Assembly (NCBI RefSeq): GCF_000004075.3
Contig: NC_026657.2
Location: 28,552,408 to 28,616,407 of the forward strand
Length of the DNA stretch: 64,000 nt
DNA from: Cucumis sativus
Lineage: Eukaryota > Streptophyta > Magnoliopsida > Cucurbitales > Cucurbitaceae
Reading direction: 5' to 3'
The position numbers and the translations under genes are program-made. Below are positions 37,301 through 49,855 of this stretch, in pieces. Position 1 is the stretch's first letter; every line of letters begins with the position of its first letter. The notes beneath the pieces were generated by a model, which was not told the DNA's origin, ran no database searches, and worked only from the letters and a program-made list of their open reading frames with translations.

Positions 37301-37558
37301 GCAATGATATAAATCATTGGAATCTCATACTCATACACACAACACAGTAGACGTAGTAGAAGAAAAAAGAAGAAGCATAGGATATCAAACAACAAAGTAT
37401 CCCATGCTGTTTATTATATTGGTATTTAGGTAGATTCAAATCTAAGCTAATTAAGCTACCCATGGAGACCACTAATATAATAATCATAATTAACTATAAT
37501 CATAATAATGAGGCAGTAGATGGGTGCGGTGGAGGATGATTACACGATTACCATTCAT
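34376..37558. other. AT-rich spacer
   Basis: Very AT-rich sequence with short degenerate duplications (for example the AACAATTACCACGATTATAG-like stretches around 34800-35060). No gene, RNA gene or element with clear ends was found. Confidence 0.6.
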
Positions 37559-38028
37559 TTAGTTCACCCTGCAACCAAACAAATTCAAATTAAAATTAGA
37601 AACAGAATCAAGAAGGGAATTAGTTAGAAGATATAATAGAAAAGAATTAGAAATAGATAGATAGGTAGATACTTGGCGCAGTCGGTGCTGGGGCTGATCT
37701 TGTAAGGAACAGAGACACCACACTTGCTGGGAAGGGAAGCGGCAGCGCCATAGTTGATGCCCTCGATGGACCCTGCAGCAGCCTTCAAGCAGTTGCAAGC
37801 TATGCGGCGATCGACAGTGGTGGAGGCTTGGCTGTTGAGGGACCTAATCCCATTACAACATACTTGTGGAACCTGTCCTTGTGCGCTTCTCAAATAACCG
37901 ATGCATCCCGACACTGATGAAGCCACTTTCCCGCACGTCATACCCGCCGCTTCACCCTGCACTACCATACACATCATCACAATCCCCACAATCCCCACAA
38001 TCATCAAACCCTTCAACTTCATTTCCAT
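37559..38028 (-). CDS. Type 1 non-specific lipid-transfer protein
   Basis: Exon 1 (38028-37673) plus a 10-nt exon 2 (37568-37559) encode 121 aa; the intron just before the stop is usual for nsLTP1 genes. Residues 1-28 form a hydrophobic signal peptide ([15 protein letters not shown]...GEAA). The mature part has the eight-cysteine pattern C-x9-C-x14-CC-x19-C-x-C-x22-C-x13-C (Cys32, 42, 57, 58, 78, 80, 103, 117), which exactly fits type 1. Such proteins are secreted, bind lipids in a helical tunnel, and take part in cuticle formation and defence (family knowledge). Met3 is an alternative start. A TATA box lies about 115 bp upstream. Confidence 0.96.
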
Positions 38029-38141
38029 CTCTCTTTCTTACGCTTTAATCAGATTCTTCCCTCCACAAATCTAATTGTTTACTTTTCTGATCTTCCTCTC
38101 TCTCACTCGCTCTGTGGATTAAACCCCTTCTGGTTGCCGTG

Positions 38142-38149
38142 TTTATATA
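38142..38149 (-). promoter_or_regulatory. TATA box of the lipid-transfer protein gene
   Basis: CTATATAAAC on the minus strand lies 114-121 bp upstream of the start codon, leaving a normal 5' UTR of about 80-90 bp rich in pyrimidines. Confidence 0.7.
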
Positions 38150-38159
38150 GCCCATTCAT

Positions 38160-40850
38160 CATACACATACACTCCATGCATTTATGACGCTAACCCGGAC
38201 AAAAGGAGTTGGTGGTAGTTGGAGTCTTCACTTCACTCCACACAATACTGGACCCATACCCCCTTCCCCCCTTCGCCTTTTATTATAACTTACTTTTCGG
38301 ATTCCCATAATTTACCCTTCATATCTCTTAACCATCAACAATTAGTAATGATATTGAAGAAGAATGTCGGTAATTTAGCGTAGATTAGTAAACATTGGGA
38401 AACACGTGGCCTCATGCATACCTATACCTATATCATCAACTTCAACATATTCAACACATGGCCTACCACTCTCACCCAACCACGTGTCACTTCTTTTCTG
38501 AAGCCCAATTTAATGCTCTTTTTTTTTTTTCTTCAATATATAATACAACAATAAAAATATTCCTAAATTCTTCAATGCTATATCATTTTAATAAAAGCTA
38601 TTGTTGGATTTCTTTTAGTTCTGTATATCCAATTATCTCATCATATATTTAATTGTTTTTGTTTACTTAAATGTAATGGATACAAACATACTTAAATGTT
38701 ATTAAGTAATTTGCTAGGTTTATATCAATAAATAGGTTAATGAATAGTTGGACGATGGTGTTTTGTTTATATTCCCAAGGTCCACTGGGAACCACACTAT
38801 AAAGCCATCTTAACTTTCCACCGGACCCATAAAGTTTCTATAAATTTGGTAAATACAATTAATACGGTGCAAAATTGGATGAACAGATCCATACCCAACT
38901 TTTTTCCCCAAATTCAATCCACCAATCCCAATATTACTATTTTAACTTCTCCTTTATATATATTCTCTTTTCTCTTCCATTCTCTAACTCCATTTTACTA
39001 ACATATCTAAATTATTTCAAAACTACTTTTAATTATAAATGGGTGGAGGGAGAAGTAGAGTGGACAAAATGATAGCTTACAAAAGATTGGAAGGATTCAA
39101 CATGGATATCAAATATTGACTCATATTTCTGATTTCTTTTACTAATAGACATGAAATATAGTTAGGCTAAACTATAAAAAAAACCACCGTCAACTTAGCA
39201 GATCTATAAAAATATCTTGAAAGTTAAAAATAAATAAATGAATAAAATCTATAAATAAGAAAAAAAAAACTTGAAAGTGTTCCATAAATACCTTAAAATT
39301 AAAAAGATGTTAAAAAATAATTCAATTTTTATACCAAAATTCTTTTAACACCTAAAATAAAAAGCAAAGTGTTAGGCTAAAACATTAAATTCAACAAAAA
39401 GAATTAAAAGAAAAAAAGAACTCTCATTAAAGCATACTAATTTTAATAATTTATTAATTAACTTGTATTGAATTAGAGAAGGGAAGGAAAATAGAGAGAT
39501 GGGACCGCATTAAGCTATATAAAATTTTCAAAATTTTATTGTGTGTTAACCATTAAGTATGTTTTAAACCTTAAAATTCAAATTTTGGTTTTGAATTTTT
39601 TTTTAAGTATTTATGAAAAATTTCAATAGTATAAGGATATTTTTTAAAATAAAGTTTAACGAGTTTTTTTTTTTAAGTTAAAGGAGAACTTAGTTAGATT
39701 ATCGATGTAAGGTTAACCTCAAAATTGTTAGCGTGTTTATTATTTTATTTTTAAATTAAAATAGTTTACAATACATTTATGCTATTCATTTATGTGGTGG
39801 GGTGGGATTGGTTGAGTTTATTATTTTATTTTATCAGAATGCCTTTAGTTGTGAAGATAGTGAAAGATGAAATTAGGACAGTAAGTTTTTAGTTGAGTGA
39901 GGTAATTTTTGGTGGGCGGTTCGGATGTTTAATGCCAATCCCTGAAGAGTCAAGGCTTCCACATTGCTCCATCCTCCCTCCTAGACCACGCCATTGGGAT
40001 AAACACTGGGATTTCACCAATTTCCATCAATTCACAATTAATTGAGCATCAATGGGTTAGGTAAGAGGTATGACTATGACTCTGACTCAATTTTTTCTAT
40101 TACCACATCATCAAATAAATATATTATTTTATTTTATCACTCCTTCCTAATTCTTAAATCTTACTTTTTGTGACTGAGTAGTAGAAAAAAAATTCATCTA
40201 CCTCAAGATGGGTATTTGGTTCACTGGAAATAAATTTAAATTACAATCCACCATGGGGAAGCTAAGAACATTATCTTTTACTTTCTACAACTATTGATAC
40301 ACCGACATTTTATATGAAAGCAACTAATTTCCGATGGATCAGAAAAATAATACAAACATCAAAGTTTCTTTTCAAGTTCCAACACTGGACCAATTAGCTA
40401 ACAACACAAACACATGCACCAGCACCAGCACCGCCCTATGCCAAGCTAAGTTTGACTGACTTTGGACAAATGGGATTCATTTCCATATGGTTTTGACAGA
40501 CGAAAGCGATGTTGGTGTTGGGCTCAAGGGGAAAGCAAGAAAAACCCATAAAGAAACAGTTTGTCACAAACGCAGTGGGCTGAGCACCACGAACTGACTG
40601 AAAATTATAGATCAGAAATTTGCTAAATAGGGCCCAACTCTTGAGAGTCCATCTCAATCCTTTTTCCTCCTCCCCATGACGCCTCGAGTTCTGTGCAGTG
40701 TGTCAAAAATAATGAAACAGAAAATTATGAACACGCCAACTCCATCAACAGTCAACAGTAAACAGTGTCGTCAACTGAATATTCACCAGTGGATTATGAA
40801 CATTAACATCATGGACTTCCCTCCCCTGTACAACCCTTGAACCATTGAGT
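38160..40850. other. Spacer
   Basis: LTP upstream sequence, then AT-rich DNA. Nothing beyond homopolymer tracts could be supported. The ORF at 40436-40657 (minus) lacks recognisable features and lies in the 3' flank of the PPR gene. Confidence 0.55.
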
Positions 40851-42416
40851 TTAAACGTGACTCGATCCAGCTTTCTTACAGACTCCATAATTAATCATCT
40901 CCTTTCTCAGTCGTTCCACATCATCCCACCGCTCTTCTTCGGCGTAGATGTTTGACAAAAGTACGTAATCTCCATCCTTCCCTGGCTCCAACTCTGCAAG
41001 TTTGCGGAACGATTCTTCCCCCAATTCTACATGCCTGTGCAGTCTACAACCACCCAACAACGTTCTCCATAGAACAGAGCACGAACTGAAAGGGCAAGTT
41101 TTTATCATAACATAGGCCTCTTCCAAAAAACCCCATCTGCTAAGAAGGTCAATCATGCAACCATAGTGCTTTAAATCCGGCATTATCTTGTACTTGGTAA
41201 CCATCAGACTGAAAAAATGGCGTCCTTCTGCCAGCAGACCCTTGTGACTGCAGGCAATCAGAAGAGCAATGAAAGTTATCCGATTGGGTTTGTGATCACC
41301 ATCCTCTGCCTTCATTGAATCAAACATCTCCAAGGCTCTCTCACAGTGACCATGAACTGCCAAACCCATAATCATTGCATTCCAACAACTTACAGGCTTC
41401 ATCTCCATTTCATTGAATACCTCCAAAGCTAAGCCCAGTTCCCCGCATTTAGCATACATATCTACAATGGCATTACCTAAATATCCTTCAATTCTGTAAT
41501 GCTTCTCTTTCAAGGAATCGTGGATTTTCTTCCCTATCTCCAATGCACCCAGTTCAGCACAAGCACCCAATATAGAGATAAAAGTTACTTCAGTTGCTCG
41601 AATGTTCCACTGTTTCATGCTATGGAAGAGGTCCAGAGCTCCCTTATAATCTTTGACGTTCACATAACCGGAAATTATAGAATTCCAAGATACAACGTCC
41701 CTCTCAGGCATTTCTTCAAACACTTTTCGTGCTGCTACAAGATTATTCAACCTAATATATCGTGCCAATAGGGTATTCCAAGAAACTGCATTTGTCTGAG
41801 GCATCGATTCAAGAAGAACATCCGCCGACTTATAGTCATGAACTCGATTGTAAGCGGACATCATAATGTTCCAGGATACAGCAGTTTTGACAGTCATCTC
41901 ATTGAAAATCAAACGAGCAAAACCAACCAAGCCACTCCCAGAGTACACTAGAAGCAATGAGTTTTGGACATGATGGTCTTGATCAAACCCCAATTTCAGG
42001 ATGCGTGCATGAATTTCAGAACCCTTGCGAGAAATGATATGATGCCCAAAACATTGATCGTCCATTTCAGTGCATTTGATAGCTCTAGCACAAGCTCTGA
42101 GCACAAAATTGTAGGTGAAATGATCAGAATCAACATCCATCCGTTGCATACGGTTGTAAATAAGCAAAGCTTTAAGGGGAAAAACAGTGTTGGAGTAGGC
42201 CCGAATCATGGTGTTACAAATGAAAGAATCGTCCATGGAAGTTTCTTGGAAGAGAGCACAAGCATGAGGGAGACTTCCTAATGGAGAAAGAGAGGAGAAT
42301 GCAATTAGCTTCGTGATTATAGGAATGTGATTATAGAAACCGGCTTTGACGATGAAAGCTTGGGCCTGTTCCAGTTCTTTAATGCAAGAGAGACGGTGAA
42401 GTTTAGGAATCATCAT
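40851..42416 (-). CDS. E-class PLS pentatricopeptide repeat protein
   Basis: A single uninterrupted exon of 521 codons, as usual for plant PPR genes. Successive P, L and S repeats are recognisable (NTMIRAYSNTVFPLKALLIY, VSWNIMMSAYNRVHDYKSAD, DVVSWNSIISGYVNVKDYKG, NAIVDMYAKCGELGLALEVF). The C terminus is an E domain (LWRTLLGGCRLHRHVELGE, YVLLSNIYAEEERWDDVERL) ending KKAGSSHV, without a DYW deaminase domain. E-class members bind organelle RNA, mostly for C-to-U editing with a partner deaminase. The N terminus (MMIPKLHRLSCIKELEQ) shows little clear targeting character; mitochondrion or plastid is inferred from the family. A second start is possible at Met2. Confidence 0.94.
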   Translation of the reverse strand: MMIPKLHRLSCIKELEQAQAFIVKAGFYNHIPIITKLIAFSSLSPLGSLPHACALFQETSMDDSFICNTMIRAYSNTVFPLKALLIYNRMQRMDVDSDHFTYNFVLRACARAIKCTEMDDQCFGHHIISRKGSEIHARILKLGFDQDHHVQNSLLLVYSGSGLVGFARLIFNEMTVKTAVSWNIMMSAYNRVHDYKSADVLLESMPQTNAVSWNTLLARYIRLNNLVAARKVFEEMPERDVVSWNSIISGYVNVKDYKGALDLFHSMKQWNIRATEVTFISILGACAELGALEIGKKIHDSLKEKHYRIEGYLGNAIVDMYAKCGELGLALEVFNEMEMKPVSCWNAMIMGLAVHGHCERALEMFDSMKAEDGDHKPNRITFIALLIACSHKGLLAEGRHFFSLMVTKYKIMPDLKHYGCMIDLLSRWGFLEEAYVMIKTCPFSSCSVLWRTLLGGCRLHRHVELGEESFRKLAELEPGKDGDYVLLSNIYAEEERWDDVERLRKEMINYGVCKKAGSSHV

Positions 42417-43086
42417 GTTAGGAAATGGAAACTTTCAGAACCATATTCCATCTTGACTCGTACTGAATACTGATTGCTTTTCCTTTGCAACGGACGCTAC
42501 TAAATCCAATTTTAAAAGCCACCGGATTGCATTCTATCCATTTATTTTATTTATTTATTATTAACCCAACATGGGCCTCTCTTTTTTTTTGGAAATCCTT
42601 TAACAACAAACTATATACAATCAATGTTCCTCAAATATTGCATATTCGTCACATCAAACGACATTCTACTAACTAAATGGTTTCAGTTGTGGTTTATGTA
42701 TTATGATATTCTGATTGAGTAAATAGATTTCTGAAGAAAAGTCTTTTCTTTTTTCTTTTTTACCCTGAGTGAGTAAATGTTAATATGAGAGTAAAAAACA
42801 GTCACAAGACGACTATGTACCTACCCCCCCCCTCCCCCACCCTTTACAACCCAAATCGACTAAACAATTCTGGAAGTTCTCTTTCTCGTTTATTATTTGG
42901 TCAACGGGTTCCCCCCCGTTGCCATCATCTCTTTTCCACAAGCACAGCCCTTCTTCATCCTAATTCTTATCACCCTCTTCTAAATCCTACATTCCGGGTA
43001 GGTCAAAATATATATTTATACACTACCACAGGCATGGCTTCTTCTCCATGTGGAAAAGAGAACAAGCTATTCGAAAATTATACCCC
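42417..43086. other. Short spacer between the PPR gene and the kinase 3' end
   Basis: Contains the PPR upstream region and C-rich patches (about 42825-42841 and 42911-42918). No gene. Confidence 0.6.
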
Positions 43087-46000
43087 TTATTGCGAGTTCT
43101 TAGCTCTCTTAGCAGCAAACAGTTGGCGAAGGAATCCAAACTTTCCTCTTGCACGAGAAGAGAACTCGGTAATGGCACTATTGCTAGTTGTTGCTGTCTC
43201 TGTTGTGTCAGATTTTGGTGACGATGGTGAAGATTGTGAAGGAGGTGGGAGTGTAAATAGATAAGCATTAAGCATGCGGATGATCTGGCTGAAGCTGGGC
43301 CTCATGTTAGGATCTTCAACCCAACACGACTGTACTATAAATGCCAGCTCGGGAGATATGTCGCCTGGAATACTGGGTCTCTCTTGCTGCATTTTCAGAC
43401 CACATCAACAAATGGTGAGATATTTTGGAAAAGTAACACACAATATGACTGAAGAAAATTTTCTGAAATGACGTGGTGAAAAAGCCCCTTCACCTCTTTC
43501 TTTTTCTTTTGTTGACAGGAGTAATCGGGCGTCTGACCCATAATGTTGCATTATGTGCGATACTAATCAAAATAAACAAAATAGAAAGAAATGAAACTTT
43601 TGGCACCTTGAAAGCAGCCGCATACGCAGCTTGCAGATTGGACATCCCTTCAAATGGCATTCGGTTGGTCAACAGCTCCCATAAGACAATTCCAAAGCTG
43701 TATACGTCAACTTTGTTGTTGTAATGCTTTTTCTCTCCCTGGCGCAATGTAACAGTGCTATACAACTGCAAAGACAGACATGATGGCCAATAAAATTTCA
43801 TCTCCCAGAAAGTAACTGAGCAAGAGAAGCTGCATTCACAAGCCAATGAACAATAAAGTAATCCTCAGAAAACATTTCAACAAGCCATTAAACAGCAAGA
43901 TTATACATCATATTGAATATTGGGTACAACAGATTTGGAGAAGAGGGAGAGACGTGTTACTTTAAAGATGCAAAAGATTCCTACAACTTTGGATCATTTC
44001 TACAAACTTAAAGCCCCAATTTGTGTTCTTTTTATATTATGCATTTTGCAAAAACGTCATCTCTGTTGGATAATTTAGAAAATCTCCATTTTAAAATGCT
44101 TACTAGTTACAGATCTCTGAGATAACAATAGTTTGACCTTCATATATACAGAAGTTTACAGTGCCATTCCATGAGTATCAATGAAGCACGACGTAGCACA
44201 TTTTACTTGTAAGACAAATTAAATCGGCATGCATATATGAACTTTTTGTGAAAATGAAAGGGTAGATATGCAACAAGGAGGGTGAAGAAGAACACCTCAG
44301 GAGCCATCCAGCGGTAAGTCCCTGTTTCTGCAGTCATCATCTCAGTCACAGATTCTTCTCTAGCAAGTCCAAAGTCTGCAAGCTTCACAGACCTTTGATT
44401 TGCAGTAAGCAACAAATTATCTACATTGCAAGTACTTTATTGATGTAAGTATTGGGACATGTCCACAAAACCAGTACATATACCTATTCATTCTAATTCG
44501 GAAGAGTCATGCATAATAATACTACATACATGTTCAGACAGTAAAACAAAATACAATTACAAGGTACAAGCAAATCCCAGTTTGAATTTGGAAACAATGA
44601 TAAACAACGTCCAAATATATTAAAATGTACAGAGCAGGAGGGAGCAGTAGCCCAATTAATTAGAGTAAAGAAACGTTTAGATATAATCATATTTCTAAAA
44701 TTCATGCCACGGAAAAATTCTGTATTTCTCAAAATTCACACTTCAGCAATAAATCAAATATCAAATAGAAAAGTCCATGAATTTGGAAAACAAAACATAA
44801 GTTAAAGAAGATGATGAAGCAAGATGATTGAGAAATCTCCAAGTATCATCTCTACACCAAAGTTGAATGCAGAAGAGATTTAGCAAGTTAGGCCAAATCT
44901 ACCAGAGAACCTTCACGAGTTTGCAAGTTATACATCACATAATGTTCTACTACATGTTCTCTAGTTTATAATAGCAAAGTAGAATTGACAGAGGATACCA
45001 GGTTTCAGATCTCTATGTATAATCCCATTTGCATGTAGACAATCCATAGCACGAGCAACATCCAAAGCAAAGTTAATGGCCATCCGAGGGTCCAGCTGTT
45101 GTTTACGATTATTCATCAGATACTTCCTGAGTGACATCCCTGGTAATAGCTCTGTAACTATCACCATTAGAGGTTCTTTACAAGCTCCAATAAACTGCAA
45201 ATCAAATATCTTGCTATGTTTGGTAAAAATATAAATCATTGAATGTGACTTTAGAAGGAAGTAAAAAACCACTGTTAAAAACTTTATTTTTTTTAATTTG
45301 AAAATAATAGGTTTAATAAATGCAGGCACACTTCAACTTGATTTCCTCACCTTGACAAGATTTTCATGTTTTACTCGGGACATCATATTTACTTCACGGG
45401 CAAAACGACTTTCAAGTGCTGCTCTTTCTTCTGGAGTACTCCCTCGATGGAGAACTTTAATGGCGACAATTTCATTCCGGTACCTTCAAAATAACAAATA
45501 GTCTTCAGTCGCTTAACAAAGTCCAGTAGCCTCTCATAGGTGTACAACCCCAGTGTACAAGTGGATGGTGTCAGGCAAGAATTTGTGGCAAATGGCAATA
45601 ACTAATTTAGAACAAAAACAGGCTTAATTTCATGGAATTCATGTACGAGCTCTTGAATAGTTCAGCTAAGGTTATAATTTGTTTGCACAATGTGTTCCAT
45701 AATCGTGGAAATGGAAACAGAACATTTTTATTGTAGGAAGCACATACCACTTTGACTAGAGGCTCAGTGTAAGAGTCAGACACTCCAGTTGCATTTAACC
45801 TTTATGTTTCAAATATTTCCTCAAAACAGCTAGTACGTGCAGATTCTAAGAGATTTGTTTATGGAATAAATTTAAATAAAATCATATGGGATATGCAGGT
45901 TAGATACGTATGAGACTAAACTCATACTAACAACAAGTTACCTGAATAAGGAAATTGTTAGTGCCAATTCATTATTTCTAAACCATGAGAATGTTTAGAG

Positions 46001-46259
46001 TAGTGGCAAACAGAAAACAAAAATACATGGGAGAAAAGAATCACACTGACCTGCCTTCATAAACTTTTCCGTGAGCGCCCTCGCCAATCTTGGATCCAAT
46101 AAATAGCAATTTGGGGTCAACAAGAAGATTATTATCGATGGTCAAGTGTTGGGCCGTTATGGATCCATTCTGGATGACTGGTTTCTGATGTGGCTTGGTC
46201 AAAACTGGGTGTTCGGTTTCCCTATCATTTACCCCTCTATTCTTCTCGTTACAACTCAT
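43087..46259 (-). CDS. ATN1-like Raf-type (group C MAPKKK-like) Ser/Thr kinase
   Basis: Six exons: 46259-46051, 45483-45351, 45194-44999, 44420-44296, 43765-43607, 43386-43087, all GT/AG and in phase, 373 aa. The kinase domain spans about residues 52-320 with all catalytic elements: Gly loop [15 protein letters not shown], Lys79 in VAIKV, HRDLKPDN with Asp176, DFGLA with Asp195, and APE as [25 protein letters not shown] and the C-lobe RPSFSQI follow. A Ser/Pro/Thr-rich tail ends [16 protein letters not shown]. The N-terminal 50 residues have no membrane segment. The domain style and length (ATN1 about 356 aa) place it with plant Raf-like group C kinases. Its substrates are not predictable from sequence. 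Confidence 0.94.
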
Positions 46260-47970
46260 AGTGCAGCCTCAAATTAATCCCGAATTCCTCATAGTGATAC
46301 AGAGTAAACCCAGTTTCCGGATTTGCAATCAGTTGAAAAGAGCATGGATGGTGGGTTACGTATATGAATTATGAAGGCATTCAGAGGAGCAAAAAAGTGG
46401 TAGATTCAAGCTTCCCATAAACGAAAAGAAAAGGGAGTGTTTAAGGTCCCGGGCGGGTGATGGGTTTGGAATAAAAACTAAAATTAAGTTGGCAATCGAG
46501 AGAATATAGGTCCAGTATCCGGGGAGTGTGTTTAAGGGTTAAAACTTAGTTGGGAATCAGTAGTTTGAAAGTATGGACACAGCTTTGCTTGATTTCAAAG
46601 CCTCCAAAGAAACCCTAGGAAAACTATATTTAAAAAAAATAAAAATAAAAAAATAACTTATAGTTGACGCCAAAAATAGAGAGGAAAAATTAAGAAAAAT
46701 CCATGGGGGGGTGGAGAGGTCGTTATCTAAGTTGGAGTCTGGAACTTGATTCTCATTTGCATAGTTGAACAGAAGAACAAAGCATCTGTATTAAACACAT
46801 AAAAAAAAAAAAAAAAAAAAAAGGTGAAGAAAGGGGTTAGGGGGAAAAACAAAAACAAAAGAAGAGAGTAAAGCTCTTTCTCTCTCTGTACCCACTGAGG
46901 AGAAAGAAGCAGTCCACTGGGTGCGTCTGTGTTCCGACGACAAGTATGGATAGTTTTTGGAAAAAGAAAAGAAGAAGGTTAGTCCAATAGGAGTTGTAGA
47001 GGTAGAAGTGGCATGGAGTGGGTTTGACGTTCTTTGTTAGAATTGTGAATTGCGTTGGACTTTGGTTGGGTGGAGTTGTGGACTTAAATCCTATAATGGA
47101 CAAACCCATCCTACTTGCTACCTACCATCTTCCTTTCTTTTTCTTTTTCTTTTTCTTTTTCTTTTTCTTTTTCTTTTTCCTTATTATTATTTCTTTCTCT
47201 CTATCTTTTTCCTCATCTCATCTCATCTTATTAAATTAAAGAAAGATTTTTAAAAAATAACTAAATTTAATACAAATTTTCACAAATTTATGATTTCCTA
47301 TATTTTTAGCACAACTTTAAGTTTTTAACCTTATTTTTATTATTTATATACCATTGAATATATAGATTATGAAATCGGTATTTTTTTAATTCTTATATAT
47401 ATATTGTTGCATGATACATATATGTGATTTGTTACATATATATTGTTTTACATATTAAATAATACATAAATGATGTTAGCTTCAATACACCCTAATGTAT
47501 TTCGAATACGAAATATAAATTATTACTAACCTTAAATTTTTGGCAATTTTTTTTCGAAATATCACTATATCAGTCAGCTACCGATGTTCTTCTTCTTCAC
47601 CGTTTATACTTTTCCCAATCTTCTATTATTCGACGTCTTTTGTGAAGAAAATGGAATCAATGTATTCGAATAATGAAACTTTTACATTTTTTAAAAATAT
47701 ATATATATAAACCGTAACCCATATCTCTGATTTCTCTCGTTGTCGGCCCACCTTCTATAACTAAATTGATATAAAAGTCTTTCATTTATAAAAATATACA
47801 CCGTATTATTCAATAGATACTATACTTAGGTATAATATACTAAAAACAATGCAAAATGAAAAAAAGAATTAACGAACTGAGAGATTAGAAAGTGAGAGAT
47901 GTGGAGGGTTAATTTTTTTAACAAAATAACTCAAATAAAATTAAGGGATAGTTGCAAATTTGATAATTAA
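46260..47970. other. Spacer upstream of the kinase gene
   Basis: The first few hundred bases should hold the kinase 5' UTR and promoter (an A-tract lies at about 46801-46822). An imperfect (CTTTTT)n repeat is at about 47133-47180. The remainder is AT-rich with no gene. Confidence 0.55.
47133..47180. repeat. (CTTTTT)n hexanucleotide repeat
   Basis: About seven to eight tandem TTTTTC units. ORFs read across it are low-complexity artefacts. Confidence 0.9.
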
Positions 47971-47976
47971 ATTTAA

Positions 47977-48191
47977 AATAATTAAGTATATAGCAACATT
48001 TTTAAAAAATTGCAAATATAGCAAAATTTGTCAAATTCAATCAATGATAGAGTTTATCACTGATAGACCATGTTGTAAAAATTGGTATATCATCGATAGA
48101 TCATACGAGTCTGTCAGTGATACAAGTCTATCGGCGATAGTTTTGCTATATTTGTAAAAAAAAATTAAATGTTGTTATATTCTTAATTATT
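47977..48191. mobile_element. MITE-like element with TIRs of about 50 bp, copy 1
   Basis: The left end AATAATTAAGTATATAGCAAC is mirrored at the right by an opposite-strand AATAATTAAGAATATAACAAC, and both continue into ...ACAAATATAGCAAAA or close variants. The centre carries several TATCACTGATAGAC-like direct and inverted copies. It is 215 bp and non-coding. Confidence 0.7.
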
Positions 48192-48525
48192 ATTCCTCAA
48201 ATGGCCATCAATTACAATTACCCTAAAATTAATTAAGAAACAAATTTATTACAATATTACTCTAATAGAATTATTCAATTACCATATTTACATAAAATAT
48301 CTAATAAATGCACGTAGTAGTGATGGTCAACTTTTCTTTTTCTTTTCTTTTTATTTTTTTAATATATTATCACTAATAAATATGAGTAAATTAGTGATTT
48401 GGATCTTATATTTATTATTAATCAATTAAGTACTTTTATGAAAAAATTGGAAAATTTAGATCAATCTGATAATATAGTATACAATTTAGACAAGGAAAAT
48501 TGGAATGGATGATTAATTTAGCAAT

Positions 48526-48743
48526 AATAATTAAGGATATAGCAAAATTTTTAAAAAATTACAAATATAACAAAAATATCACTGATAAACTTGTATCGCT
48601 GATAGACTTCATATGGTATATCAGTGATAGATCAATATTTACAACATGATCTATTAGTGATAGACTTATATCATTGATAAAATTTGAGAAATTTTATTAT
48701 ATTTACAATTTTTTTTAAAATCGTCCTATATACTTAATTAATT
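48526..48743. mobile_element. MITE-like element with TIRs of about 50 bp, copy 2
   Basis: The end (AATAATTAAGGATATAGCAAA) and the core (repeated TATCACTGATA/GATAGAC variants) belong to the same family as 47977-48191. The right end mirrors the left as AATTAATTAAGTATATAGGAC on the opposite strand. It is 218 bp, about 335 bp from copy 1, and non-coding. Confidence 0.65.
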
Positions 48744-49855
48744 AATATAAAGCACCCCACTTGTTTAAATATTAATCAACCCAATTGGGCCCAAACATAA
48801 GTTAGCCCAATCAGAGGTCAAACTCATCTAACCCCAAGTTCATGAGATTCCTCATAAACTTTATAAATATAGAAAGAAACTAAGAAAATCAATTTTCAAC
48901 AAATGAATGAATTTTTTTACCATATGGCTTACATGTGTGTAGTGTAGTGTCCCAAGTTTCAACTCTCTCACCTTTTATTTTGCTCATATTTTCCATTTTC
49001 AAGGCTTCTATCTAATAAGGATCAAATGTTTAAAATTCAAACCTGTGGCGATTGGATTATAACATTTGAAACTAAATTTCTAAACATTTTTCAAGTAACA
49101 CCACCGTGAGTATCGAACTAACTCTCTCAACATGTAGCTGGAAGAAATGATATAATGTGAAGCTGAGTTGTTTGTGTATTACATTTCTGATAATAGTTCT
49201 ATATTTTAATGATTGGAGTAAGTCTTCTCTGTCTGTTTGGGTAATTAAAATGGATCTCCACCAAGTTAAGTTACTGATATGATATCTCTTCCAAATTCCT
49301 TTAATTTAACTTATGTACTCCACTGCTTGTGTTTACTGTTTATCATCCCAATGTGTTGCATGTAGTTGTTTCAATAAGGGATCGAGCTAGGGTTTTCGAA
49401 GGCGGAATTAATATATTTGTTTGATGATCACCACAACCCGTTTTTCTTTTAATTAATATATTCGTATGTTATTATGTTAAGTTGGGTTATAGGTTAGGTT
49501 AGGTTGTGATGAATATATAATATATGCATGGATGGGATTGATTGATCATCAAAATACACACAGAAGCTCTATCTCTCATATGTGAAAACTGTATGTAATG
49601 TGTATAGTAGTGTAATATCAACACACACACATATATATAGGAACTTTGAATTTGAATTTTTTTTCTCTCTCCCTCTCTTAAAAAAGAATGATTCTGGTAA
49701 TTTCTAATAAGAAATTAAAAACGAATTACATTTAATTTGTTTGAACATTCTATGTCACTAAATTGTGTCATTAATATTTAAATAATTTTGCATTCCTCCC
49801 ATTTTCCAGCTCCCTAGCCATTGGAAATTAATTATTATGATCATTCGGTTCTTAG
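48744..49855. other. Spacer and MATE 3' flank
   Basis: AT-rich DNA with a (CA)n at about 49621-49632. No gene or clear element. Confidence 0.55.

Noticed and set aside
39160-39720. Possible large inverted repeat with AT-rich arms
   Set aside because: The match is mostly A/T homopolymer. The arms do not align convincingly beyond low complexity.
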